A stretch of 28,139 nt of DNA. It comes from Apostichopus parvimensis (taxonomy: Eukaryota; Echinodermata; Holothuroidea; Aspidochirotida; Stichopodidae). The DNA lies in the NCBI GenBank assembly GCA_000934455.1, contig KN885288.1, positions 63,034-91,172 on the forward strand. Reading direction: 5' to 3'. The stretch's first letter is position 1, and the number at the start of each line of letters is the position of its first letter. The position numbers were made by a program, and so were the translations under genes. Shown here piece after piece: positions 18,481-28,099 of this stretch. The notes under the pieces are model-generated. The model worked only from the letters and a program-made list of their open reading frames with translations. It was not told the DNA's origin and did not search any database.

Positions 18481-18687
18481 TCAAAACTTTGGACTTGTAA
18501 GCAGCAATCTCTGCTTACTGACATTTTCAATTTCTAAGCTACAAGTACAAGCAGAATGAAGGCCTATGTTGTACCCACATCCCAAGGCTGCATGTGTCTC
18601 AAAAGGTTGAAGATCATTCCAACAAAATGAAACCCTGCTTTGTATTGATATGTTGGTTAGTGCATCTGCTACAACTAGTGGGCAAAA
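18481..18687 (-). CDS. Possible internal exon, unrecognised
   Basis: Minus strand. After CCTATTTCCTAGCTGCAG the frame stays open for about 67 codons (CPLVVADALTNISIQSRVSF, then CWNDLQPFETHAALGCGYNI, then GLHSACTCSLEI) to TGA at 18481. A donor candidate (TCA|GTAAGC or AAT|GTCAGT) lies near 18535. No ATG start, no family recognised. It could belong with the frames at 18116 and 19525, but phases do not join cleanly. Confidence 0.25.
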   Translation of the reverse strand, partial: FCPLVVADALTNISIQSRVSFCWNDLQPFETHAALGCGYNIGLHSACTCSLEIENVSKQRLLLTSPKF

Positions 18688-18993
18688 CTGCAGCTAGGAA
18701 ATAGGATGCTGTTTATTCTACATAACTATTAGGGATAAATGAATATATAGATAGGCCTAGCCTTGTAAATGCAAGGATAGCCTACTAACTTAAGCCTAGA
18801 ATTAGTCTAGTATTAAAACACCACTCCACCCAAGGCTTAAGTAATGTATTGCCTAAAAGTGACACTCCAGTGAACAGACTTAGGCCATAGCCTTACTTTA
18901 TATCTAAGCTTACGCCGTGCCCTACTTTGTACTAGTACTACTAGAGCCAAGGCCAAGGGGGCCTTGAAGTTGAAGTAATTAAAATATGATGAT

Positions 18994-19049
18994 TAGCCTA
19001 AATAGTACATGACTATATAGGCCTATATAGTCATGTACTATTTAGGCTA
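18994..19049. repeat. Perfect 56-bp palindrome
   Basis: The left half TAGCCTAAATAGTACATGAC then TATATAGG is mirrored exactly by the right half, with no spacer; the centre is TATAGGCCTATA (19021/19022). All 28 base pairs match. Surrounding DNA is rich in AGGCCTA words. Confidence 0.95.
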
Positions 19050-19524
19050 GGCCTAAACTAACTTAGGAATACAGAACCCTAATAGTAGTATCATACATAA
19101 ATTTAAGAGCGATCCGCGATTAGGAAACAATATAACATCTGTCACAACGAATTTAAAGAAGTTACGGTGTGGCGAAACCCTTTCTACGTTGCTAACAAAT
19201 ATGTCCAAAGCTTTAGTGTAATAGTACTGTAGAACAGTAATAGTAACTAAAAGTACGTAGGCCTATACAAGGTATACGAAGCCTATGTGTTAGGCAACAT
19301 TACAGTGCAACAACAACGTAAAGCCGTATGTACTGTTGCTAACGATTAAGCAAGAACTTGGCAAGATGTTTTAGCTCAATTTTTGTACACTTTTTACGGG
19401 TGAACAAAATCCAAACTTACAGCGTCGATGCTTTAACGTATTGCCAACATTTTGAAAGCAACATAATGATAACCTACATTCTAATACGGAAACCTTACAG
19501 ATCCCAAAATTCAGAGTTACTTAC

Positions 19525-19571
19525 CTGCAAATTATCCTCGCCGTTCCATAAGGGCAGAGAAAATCATTCAT
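19525..19571 (-). CDS. Possible first coding exon of the tentative minus-strand gene
   Basis: ATG at 19571 (minus) opens MNDFLCPYGTARIIC and runs into a textbook donor, TTGCAG|GTAAGTAAC at 19525/19524, phase 2. The next exon is not established. The short peptide has no recognisable domain; the call rests on the donor plus the promoter-like box upstream. Confidence 0.3.
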
Positions 19572-19624
19572 TGAAGCTAGATGAGAACGAGTTCAACCGA
19601 ATTCTAACGAAGATGTGTCTTTGC

Positions 19625-19636
19625 ACTTTATAAGGA
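19625..19636 (-). promoter_or_regulatory. TATA-like box upstream of the tentative minus-strand exon
   Basis: Minus strand CCTTATAAAGTG lies about 55 bases upstream of the ATG at 19571, a plausible core promoter position. Not independently supported. Confidence 0.25.
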
Positions 19637-19854
19637 AGCTCTAATACCATATACGGCAATTCTCGGTGATCAAGATCATGAATAATTCATGTTTTAACGT
19701 GAGCTTCGGTATTGGAAACGACTCGGCTTATTTCCGCGCCATCTCCGATTTGCCACTTTCGGTTTGTGCATCGGATTCGTGAAAGTTGTGCAATCACGGT
19801 CGTTTTCGGCGAGGAGTTTCCACTGAAATCTAGAGGAAGACTTTTATTTGGCTT

Positions 19855-22800
19855 CAGTGGCGGCGCCAGCTCTCCCAACCTGGGGGGCAACAAGGGGGCA
19901 GGGCAGAGTATTGGGGGGGGGGCACAAATAAAATGGGAGGTTCGATGCATCGGCGCGATCGCCCACTCTGGCTGGGGTCAAGGGGCCCGCCTTAGGGCCC
20001 CTTGTGGGGTCCAGGGGCAACGCCCCGGTGGGTGTCCGGGGGGCGAAGCCCCCGGAAGCTCCGCGATTTAAGAGCTTTCCGGGGCCTAGAAGCCACTTGA
20101 AATTGATGCATTTTGATGACAGTAGTATTCCGAAAATTCACAAAAACCACACCTCACTTCAGAATACTAGCCTATTAGTATTAGCCTATATTTGTCCCAG
20201 ATCAATGTTGAGATACTCTCTCCTCCTGAAATTTTCGTATTATTTCTATCTCCTAGAACTATTGTTTTGACTTCCGAGATGTTGCAAAGATTACTAGCGT
20301 TAATTGATAAATAAAATAGGCCTAAGTTGAAGCCTGATGGTCTCCTTATTTCCACAAATTCATAACTAACAGTAACAACTATCGCGCGACAGTTCAACGC
20401 TCGCTGTGACACGAAACACGTGTTCATGCTATAAAACTCGTAGTCAGTCAGGGCAGAACGGAGCAATAACAGCAATAACTCGCGTGGGCGATGCAACCAG
20501 CATACATAAATTTTCGACTGTTGACTCTTTCAACCGATCATTAGCCAATCAGGGGAAGTGATCGCCGCAGCAGCTAAGGTCACATGCCATACAGGGGAAT
20601 CACCGGGATCAGCATGCAGTGATCAGATAATTCTTTGAAAAAATTCCCGCGAGACCGTATAATTCTCTGCATTTTCCCAGCAAGGAACCTACTATATTGC
20701 CGGCTTCCTCCCGTCGAGATTATTAGGCCTATTTACATTCCCAGTTGGTTAGACTGTAGATATTTTATGTCAACATGAGAGCTGAATACAATGTGCCCCC
20801 AATAGAGCAACATCATACTCAATGTAATTAAAACATTGAAATATCAGCATTCATTACATTACATATAATGACTGAATAATAAATTGCTCGATAAAATATA
20901 TACATAAAATACTCACAACAAGTCAACAAACATTAGGCCTGCATCTTCCGAGGACGTCATTGCCTCTCAAACCAATGATATCCTGGCATTGGGATACGTC
21001 GCAGCAAACCGGTTAACAACATCATCAAGGTGAATGGAAAGGGCTCGTTCACGGTGCATGCTGATTATCGTCAAATGTTTCAGTCTTTCGTCTGCCATTG
21101 TAGTGCTCAGGTGATTCTTTATCTATTTCAGTTTGCTGAAAGTTCTCTCACATCCAGCTGTGCTCACTGGGAGTGTGATGGCTATTTTCAACACTCTCAT
21201 CAGTTCTGTGAATGCCATCAACAATGGCATTAAGTGGTCCGCGAATTCCTCCACAGTCTTCAATGTAGCAGATGTCCGCTCGTTCATGCGTTTTGCTTGT
21301 CGCATCTCCAGCTTGACATCTTCCTCATTCAGTTTGTAATGGACTACAAGCAGTCTGATGATATCGAAATCGATAAATGATTGAGAGTTCGGATCAAGGG
21401 CTGACAGAGAGCGAAATATTTGCAGATTTTCGCTGCTGAATCGCTTGTTTAGTTCTCCGAGGAAGTTATCAATTGCCGGAAATAAAGCTGCTCGTTTGAA
21501 ATCAGAGGAGTCCTTGACAACATTCCGTTTCCCCAGTGAGGTCAACACAATATAATCGTCCATGTTACTACTGCGAGGAGCTGATCTTTGACGCCGTGAG
21601 CATTCCAAGTTATTTCTCTCAGCAATGTCACATGAGCGCTGGAAATATGTTGTTGCCTTCTCATCACACCTGTAGTTTTGCAACTCGACCAGAAGACTCG
21701 ATGAGATCCGCTGCTCTGATGTAGTCAATCTTTGAGCTTTGCAGTGTGTCCGATACCCCTTTGGCCTCACTCAATATGTCTTTGAGAAATATTGCACAAT
21801 AAATGAATGTCTGATTGAGTTGTAAAAGAACTGATCGAGCAGTGAAGGCACGATCCCGATTGTTGTCAGTTGTGTCCACGTGCCGGAGAAATGCGACCAA
21901 GCAATCGAATCTCTCCACGACCGCACTTACAGCTCTAATTTGACATGCCCAGCGGGTATCAGATAGCGTCTTGAATTCAATGGGTCGTTGGTCGGGAAAT
22001 ATGTCCGCTCGTATTTGGAACGCAATCCACTGAGAGTGGACATTCGAGCCACTCCAAAAATTTTAGCAAGTTTGAAGGGTTGAAAGAAATCCGCCACAGA
22101 AGTTACAGACTTGATGCTGTCTACTATCACGAGGTTCAAACGATGAGCGAAACAATGTACGTAGACAGCTTGAGGCACAATTTCTGTGATCCTCTGCTGT
22201 ACACCAGAACACTTTCCGCTCATGACTGATGCGCCATCATACCCTTACCCTTGACCGATCAGGTTTGTTACATCAAGTCCGATTGCCTTGAGCTCCTCCA
22301 GAATGTAGTCAGACAAAGACTCTGCATTGAGTTCAGTTGCAGTCTTGAAGCCGAGAAATTCTTCGTGAACATCAGAATCATAAAAGTACCTGATCACCAA
22401 ACTCATTTGCTCATTTTTCGAGAGGTCCTTGCTTTCATCCACTAGAATTTAAAAAGCTTCCCCGATCTCTGCCCTAATCTCATCCAAGATGATGTCACTC
22501 AATATTTCAAGGATTGCATCTTGCACACTGTGATGAGTATATTTCGCATTTCTGGGCCCTTCCGAAAGTCTTTTATCTAGAATTTCCGAGTAATTACGGA
22601 GGAAGCCCAGTAATTCAACAAAATTGCCTTTATTCCCGGTCACATCACTTTCATCGTGGCCTCTTTGCGCAATGTTCTGAATTGCGGTGAGTCTCAGTGT
22701 GTCTGCAAGAATTTTGAAGTAGGCACGATTCTTTGCGACAAGGAGGCGATGAGCCTCGTCAATATGATCAGCAACAGTCTTCTGCTCACGCTGAGACTGG

Positions 22801-24039
22801 ATGTAGGATTTGTATCTACAGGCATTGTTCAAATGGCCCTCAGACATCTTATGTTTGAGTAGCCTGTTGTTCTTTGAAGATTCGCCAGTACACTTTTTCC
22901 ATGTGTTGAAACCTTCTGTGAGGAAAGCTTTCTCGGTCTGGTACTCAACGTCCGTTGCGAAATGTCGGCAAGTGAAACAGAATGCCCTATCAGTCGATGC
23001 TGAATATTCAAGCCAAGGGTAGACTTATACCAATCGGTCACAAATTTTCGTCCCTTTGTTTTTGGGAACTGAAAATATTCGTCGAAGCCTGGACGGGTGG
23101 GACCATTATCTGGATGACTTGATATGTCAGCTGGGCCACGCTTGAGTCGCTGGGGTATTCCGCTGCTACTAGCCGCAGCCTGCAGGTTCGAGGGATCTCC
23201 CGATTCTCCTTGGTGTGCTGAGGCTGGTGCACCAAGAATATCACTCTGTTCAGCTTGCTCCTCAACCGCGTCATTCCCCATTACATAATCAGCGTCACCC
23301 GAGTCACTAGTAGCTGCAACACTGACCTTTTGCGTTTCTTTGCTGGCTCACAGTCACTTAGCTCCTCACTGTCCACGGCTTCATCTTTTTCAGTTTCTTC
23401 CTCAGCCCGTGCCTGTGTGCTACGTGCAACTTTACAAAATTTTCGTATATCCATTTTCCAGTTATGATCCCGCAAATCTGCAAACAATAATCCGAATAAA
23501 TTCCAGTACGTGGTCCTGTTAATCCGAGTGAGCGAATCGCGATGTTTCCTAGCAGAATGTGTCGTAAGGTTGAGACAACTATACTGAATGAATATATACA
23601 TACTAATATCACATTGCAATGAGAGACTTAACTCCACACAGTGTCGTATAACGCAGGCCCGGCGTACGCAGCAACAGGTGTAATTCGTTAAAAGTTTGTT
23701 TATATGAGTCATTGCTCGGTTGCAGATTTGTAGCACAACAATAAATCGCATACTGACAGGCCCGGTGCTGCCACTCTCGTTAGAAGTATGACAAGAAATG
23801 CTGGACGCAAAGTTCCCGGATCCTTATTGGAAATTGCTACCCCTTATCCCATGATATGTTCCGCAAAATATAAATGAGAAATATATTTTCTGTACTGACC
23901 CTCGTGAATTATATTGTCCCAATTAAATCGTAGTCTAGGTTTTGAATTTTTTTAAACGGGGGGGCAGCAGGGGGGGCAAGACCAAAGTTTGGGGGGCAAA
24001 TGCCCCCCCCCCCATGCCGCCCCCGTAGCGCCGCCACTG
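19855..24039 (-). mobile_element. Complete, inactive hAT transposon (4185 bp)
   Basis: Ends are inverted repeats: CAGTGGCGGCGCCAGC at 19855 and, on the opposite strand, CAGTGGCGGCGCTACG from 24039. Flanking 8-mers TTTGGCTT (19847-19854) and TTGGGCTT (24040-24047) differ at one base, the 8-bp target duplication typical of hAT. Subterminal G-rich stretches occur at both ends (19880-20090 and 23955-24020), including hairpin words GGGGCAACGCCCC and GGGGGGCGAAGCCCCC. The transposase pseudogene inside runs on the minus strand. About 0.9 kb between its stop and the left end is non-coding. Confidence 0.92.
20967..23454 (-). pseudogene. hAT transposase (ZMYM1-like: TTF zinc finger, DUF4371, dimerisation domain)
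   Basis: Starts at ATG 23454 (MDIRKFCKVARS, the usual start of this group). It has an acidic and basic N-terminal segment, then the TTF zinc-finger segment (RAFCFTCRHFATD, FNTWKKCTGES, LLKHKMSEGH) about 23010-22820. DUF4371 follows to about 22450, then ILVDESKDLSKNEQ (first Asp), YDGASVMSGKCSGVQQRI, YVHCFAHRLNLVI, RWACQIRAVSAVVERFDCL, and PVSTAGCERTFSKL, with the dimerisation helix ending at TGA 20967. Stops interrupt at 22449, 22245 (inside a short GGGTAA/GGGTAT duplication before the YDG motif) and 21123 (TAG where the family has a codon after FSKLK). Frame changes lie near 23320, 23025, 21985 and 21690. It cannot make transposase. Encodes the enzyme that cuts the TIRs of this element family. 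Confidence 0.93.
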
Positions 24040-24175
24040 TTGGGCTTATCCTATTAATATGTTGATACCTAACGTTATTGGTTCTATTAAATGGATGCAT
24101 GTCCTCAATCTTGTGGTACCTGCTCTCCAGTGATTATAACTCCAGAAAAAGTTGATATTTTAATAACGATTACCA

Positions 24176-24225
24176 GGCACAAGAAAGGAATCTACCGCGA
24201 TGAATTCATTGCATTGAATATATGC
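24176..24225 (+). repeat. Dispersed repeat R2, copy 2
   Basis: 49 of 50 bases identical to 14157-14206, followed 80 bases later by the shared word TAAGCGTCTGGTG. Lies just outside the hAT element. Confidence 0.85.
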
Positions 24226-24349
24226 CAACATTGAAACGTAGCAGTACTGATAATATTGGTACGGGAATAATCGTCAAGAAACAGTTCTCGTGGTAACATT
24301 CCTTTGTAAGCGTCTGGTGTATTGCACACGTACTCTATTGGGGATTGTA

Positions 24350-24590
24350 TGTCCCGTCAAACGGGTGGAGTTCATTTTAATTCGTGGCGTATTGTTTAAA
24401 TATACCCCTTTCCTTCTTCGTGTCTTTCTATACTTTGGTTTATTACTGGTGTTATAATAGGAGTGTTACATATAACTGTTGTACATTCAAGTATAATTAT
24501 TATTTTTAGTGTCCCGTCAGACGGGTGAAGTAACTATCTTAAGAATCAGGATCTGCCTATTTTTGGTTTGTATGTTGAAGAGCTTTAATT
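24350..24590 (+). repeat. Dispersed repeat R1, two hairpin words and one long copy
   Basis: GTCCCGTCAAACGGGTGGAG (24350) and GTCCCGTCAGACGGGTGAAG (24512) are 162 bases apart. The second continues into TAACTATCTTAAGAATCAGG and the 45 bases shared with 12962 and 13395. This copy is uninterrupted at the TTA where the Harbinger end sits at 12959. Confidence 0.8.
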
Positions 24591-24672
24591 GATGTACGGT
24601 GCGCTGCAAAAATTAGGTCAATCTGGGGCGAGTAGTGCCCAGGGTGAGTACTGCGTAGGGGCTCTGCCCGAT

Positions 24673-25042
24673 ATTCACACGGTTCGCTATTCATAACGGT
24701 CATTGTTCATAAGGTTCGTTATTCATCACGTGCATTTTTGAGATAAAAAATCGCTATTCATAGTAAAAAGGGATCTTAATTCATAAGGTCCGGTATTCAT
24801 AGTGGAGAGAAAGGTTCGATATTCATAATGGGCAAAACTGTTCGATATCCATAATGGACAACAAGGTTCGTTATTCATAATGGGACAAATGGTTCGATAA
24901 TCATAATAGAACAAAGGGTTCGTAATCCATAATAGACAAAAAGGTTCGTTATTCATAATAGGAAGAAAGGTCCGATATTCATAATGGAGCGGAGGGTCCG
25001 TTATTCATAATGGGAAAAAAGGTTCGTTATTCATAATTTATT
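24673..25042. repeat. Tandem array, 26-bp unit (GGTTCGTTATTCATAATGG plus 7 variable)
   Basis: About ten regular units of exactly 26 bases (about 24787-25042), preceded by three or four degenerate units. GGTTCG.TATTCATAAT is conserved in each unit while the following six or seven bases vary (GACAAAT, AACAAAG, GAAGAAA, AGCGGAG). The period is not a multiple of three, so the frames it opens are not coding. Confidence 0.9.
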
Positions 25043-25103
25043 GATTCGGAATAAAACTGTAACAGGTATAAATATAAATACGGATAATTAAAATGCACAG
25101 AGC

Positions 25104-25165
25104 CCGAAGTCTACAGACGTAAATATAAATTACGGAGCCTACTGTTCTACGTCCGTAGACTTCGG
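25104..25165. repeat. Hairpin: 18-bp stem with one mismatch, 26-base loop
   Basis: CCGAAGTCTACAGACGTA (25104-25121) pairs with TACGTCCGTAGACTTCGG (25148-25165) except at one position. Loop is AT-rich. Just beyond the 26-bp array. Confidence 0.85.
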
Positions 25166-25301
25166 AAGATAAACTTAAACTCCCAGATATGTCTTTAGGA
25201 GACACTTAAACCCTTCCAAAATCATTTGAAACAAAACATATGAATACGCTTCTAATAACGCGTGATTCATACTCCCCAAAGCGCGAGCCATGGGTGACGT
25301 C

Positions 25302-25309
25302 ATAATAAC
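25302..25309. promoter_or_regulatory. CRE-like palindrome TGACGTCA
   Basis: Exact 8-base consensus for CREB/ATF factors, in GGGTGACGTCATAAT. No gene start is evident nearby; one chance match in a window this size is not surprising. Confidence 0.2.
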
Positions 25310-25537
25310 CATATCAAACTAGAATACGCTTCACAATAATAGGCGAGAAGTGCGTCATACAAGTGCAAAAGACGTCCTCCATTTTCGCGGACGCCTAAAT
25401 GGGTGTTACTAAAACGAATGACAATTGCGTTACACATAACGAATGACAATATGTTTTACACACTAAAAAATTCCGTTCACTAAAGCGAATGACAGTGAAA
25501 GACAGCACAGACATTTGCTTCAACCGGATATCTCAGT

Positions 25538-25867
25538 CAGGGGCGTAGCGAAGGGGTTTTTGTTGGGGGGTGTGGAGAATTTGATTTGCCGACGGATCTG
25601 GAAGTGGTGACTGAAATGGGGGAGGGGTCTAAGGAGAGGCGGTGTCCCCCTCCCCTTTTGGAAAATTTTGAGTTTTGAAAGGTCCTTAGATGCAATCTGG
25701 TGCATATTTTAAGTCAAATTTGGCACGGAAGAAGCTCCAGTTCTCCTTTTCTCTATTCAGCTTTCCTTCTTTCTTCCCCTTACGCTCTCTTCACTTTTTC
25801 TCCTTTTGCCGACAGACCCAAAATTTGCCGACAGCGACCCCACCCCCCCCCGCTCGCTACGCCCCTG
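25538..25867. mobile_element. Non-autonomous hAT-type element (330 bp)
   Basis: Starts CAGGGGCGTAGCGA and ends with its inverted copy TCGCTACGCCCCTG. Flanked by ATCTCAGT (25530-25537) and ATCACAGT (25868-25875), 8-mers differing at one base. Subterminal G/C runs and no coding capacity. The TIR start CAG..GCG and 8-bp TSD fit hAT; the internal sequence is not related to the 4.2-kb element. Confidence 0.85.
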
Positions 25868-26204
25868 ATCACAGTTCAGACTTCGTCGGTATATTAAAGC
25901 CACGCAAACCGAGTGGACGCGAAGTGCGTGGCTTATAGATCTAGTAAAGTACGGATAAGATACAAACGCACCTTATAGTAAGCGAAATTGTAGTTCTGAT
26001 TTTAAAAAGTAAATTTAAACGTCATTTTTCCGATATTAATTGTTAGAAACTAACAATACTATAATCTTGAAACGGCTAAAAACTTTCAGGAAGAGTCCTT
26101 ATATTGGACATTTCTATGAAAAAAAAGTTTTGTTTTTAGGGGGGGGGGTGCAAAAGGGACTGGAAAAGGAGAAACTTTGCGCCAGTTATGGAGCTACTCT
26201 GTAA

Positions 26205-26230
26205 CAGTGGCGTAGGGAAGGGGGGCCAAG
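26205..26230 (+). mobile_element. Loose hAT-type terminus
   Basis: CAGTGGCGTAGGGAAGGGGGG resembles the CAGTGGCG ends of the other hAT-type elements, followed by a G-rich subterminal stretch and a degenerate 22-bp tandem (CGGAAAATCGGGGTTAAAAT, 26236-26290). No matching right end with the flank CTCTGTAA was found. Confidence 0.5.
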
Positions 26231-26553
26231 GGGGCGCCCCTCGGAAAATCGGGGGTAAAATCGGAAAATCGGGGTTAAAATCGGAAAAATCCGAGTTGAC
26301 ATTTTGCGACTGTGACCTGTTTTCGGAAATTCTTGAGCAAGAAGAATTGATAAGTGGTTTAAAAGCAGTAAAATTGTTTAATCGTATACAAAATTTCAAA
26401 AATAAAGTCCCTAGGGGACTTTCAATATATATCTCTGATTTTCAATATTTGGGTGTGGGGGGGGGGGTAAGTTGCATGGGGTTGGGGCGTTTGTCGCGTT
26501 TCTGAGAGGGTGTTGCGCGTGATTTTAAAGGTATTAGCTAGATTAATCACACG

Positions 26554-26580
26554 CAGTGGCGTGCACAGTATTTTACCTGA
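26554..26580 (+). mobile_element. Second loose hAT-type terminus
   Basis: CAGTGGCGTGCACAGTATTT, flanked by ATCACACG. No partner end with this flank is found before the window ends. Confidence 0.4.
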
Positions 26581-26599
26581 CTGACTTTTGTCGAGAAGT

Positions 26600-27330
26600 T
26601 GAGGTCTTCGTTTTACGCGGACTGCTATCAGTGGAATATGGGACATGGGGGTTTTTTCTCATAAAATAAAATAATTCTGAATTGCAAGAAGAAATTTCAA
26701 AAATTTTTATTCAATTTCTCAGAATTTTGCTACGGACTTTCCGAATATCTTTTCACATTCCCATTTTTTCCTACAGTTTTTCCGAAAATGAAATGAAATA
26801 ACAAATATTTCATCTTTAGTTCGTATGCATTCACTTACCGATCCAGCATGACTCTTAATTTTATTATATTTTGGGTTTTTTTTTCTTATAGAGGAAAGGG
26901 ATAGGCATTTTCTTCAAAACTTCTCAGTTTACAAACGGGTCAACACCCAACACACCTCTTGTTTGTACCGGGTAATTTGAATTATTTTTTAAAATGAGAG
27001 CATTAGTAAATCCAGGTGATGTTTGTTATTTTGGGACGGGGGAATAGACTTCTGTTCTTGACTTGACTGCCCATATATATTCTATGTGTCTTTACTCGGT
27101 TTCCATGCTTTAATTGAAGTAAAATTGATAATAATCATGTTCCGCTCGGCATAAAAATTAATTAGAAAAATGGAATAAAAAATGTTGTGGGCCCTTGTTT
27201 GCATGCTAGTGCAAACCCTGATGTCGTAGGTTTTAGGGGCCAGTTTAAGACGAAACCGGTTGGGGACCAGAGGATGAGCCCTGGATGAGGAGCTCAAAGA
27301 AGGTCAGCGGTAAGAGGTATTTGGATTGGT
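26600..27330. other. No gene seen
   Basis: AT-rich with homopolymer runs and no frame of interest. Confidence 0.4.
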
Positions 27331-27340
27331 AAGTGTCAAT

Positions 27341-27904
27341 CACTGGCGGATCCAATGGGGGGGGGCCAACGGGGGCCATGCCCCCCCCAAAGGTGAGCCA
27401 AAAAGTGTTTCCGAAGATCGGCAATGCCTTGTAATAACCACCATGAACGAAAATTCCACTGCTGAGTAGCAACTAAGAAATGTTCCATGGTAATCCTTTA
27501 TACCTGTCCATACTTCCAATTAGCCCCAAAAAGGTCAGGTCAAAGGTCATCAAGAGAAAACAGTCAAGAGATGTCTAAACCTTTTCATTTTCTGGTTTAA
27601 CATTAAATGTATGAGCATGAGGATTTACAGTTTATCACCATTTTGCAGTTACAGGCTGGTTGTAAGAAATTTATAACCTATGAAAAATAAAATTTCTTGA
27701 GAAAGATAATCCCAACTTTGTTTTATAAATATTTTAGAAAATTACACCTGGGAAACATGTTTTTAGAAGTAAATTAACATCACCATTGTACACTGCTGTC
27801 GCACCAAATTGCATCTGAGGGCATTCAGCAATAGAAAATTTTCCCCCATATCACTCTAACGCCACTTTGGCCCCTCCCAAACAAAGACCCTGGATCCGCC
27901 AGTG
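27341..27904. mobile_element. Non-autonomous hAT-type element (564 bp)
   Basis: 14-base perfect inverted ends, CACTGGCGGATCCA at 27341 and its complement TGGATCCGCCAGTG ending at 27904. Flanking 8-mers GTGTCAAT (27333-27340) and GTTTCAAT (27905-27912) differ at one base. Interior non-coding; contains AGGTCAGGTCAAAGGTCA at about 27534-27551. A third GTGTCAAT lies at 28100-28107 directly after another hAT-like end. Confidence 0.88.
27534..27551 (+). promoter_or_regulatory. DR1 nuclear-receptor half-site pair inside the 564-bp element
   Basis: AGGTCAGGTCAAAGGTCA holds a perfect AGGTCA-A-AGGTCA. Located within a mobile element, so copies elsewhere would carry it too. Binding is not shown. Confidence 0.4.
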
Positions 27905-27912
27905 GTTTCAAT

Positions 27913-28099
27913 CAGAATTTCCTATGGCTATTATTTCATGAAACATTGAAAATATGTTATTCGAAAATGAACACTGGAACCTTCTTTTTTTTGCTTGCCA
28001 GTTTTTTCTTTGGCAAACAATTTTTTGCTAACAATCAATTTTTGTCGGTAAATTTGAGTCCGCATACCCACCACCCAAAACAGTGACGATACGCCACTG
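27913..28099. mobile_element. Possible remnant of a second hAT-type element next to the first
   Basis: Ends in CGATACGCCACTG (opposite strand CAGTGGCGTATCG) followed by GTGTCAAT. Begins CAGAATTTCC directly after GTTTCAAT. The right end is a good hAT-type terminus; the left end matches only at CAG. Confidence 0.4.

Noticed and set aside
19712..20071. 119-aa plus ORF crossing the left end of the hAT element
   Set aside because: It runs through the TIR and G-rich subterminal repeats, so at least half of it is transposon end sequence.
24886..24920. GGTTCGA words as tRNA B-box or SINE promoter
   Set aside because: They are part of the 26-bp array and no A-box or cloverleaf can be drawn.
24726..24956. 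76-aa minus ORF with repeating MNNEP/WITNP peptide
   Set aside because: Product of the 26-bp array, whose period is not a multiple of three.
24673..25042. CRISPR-like array (repeat plus variable spacer)
   Set aside because: Variable parts are only six or seven bases, the repeats are degenerate, and the DNA is eukaryotic with no cas genes.
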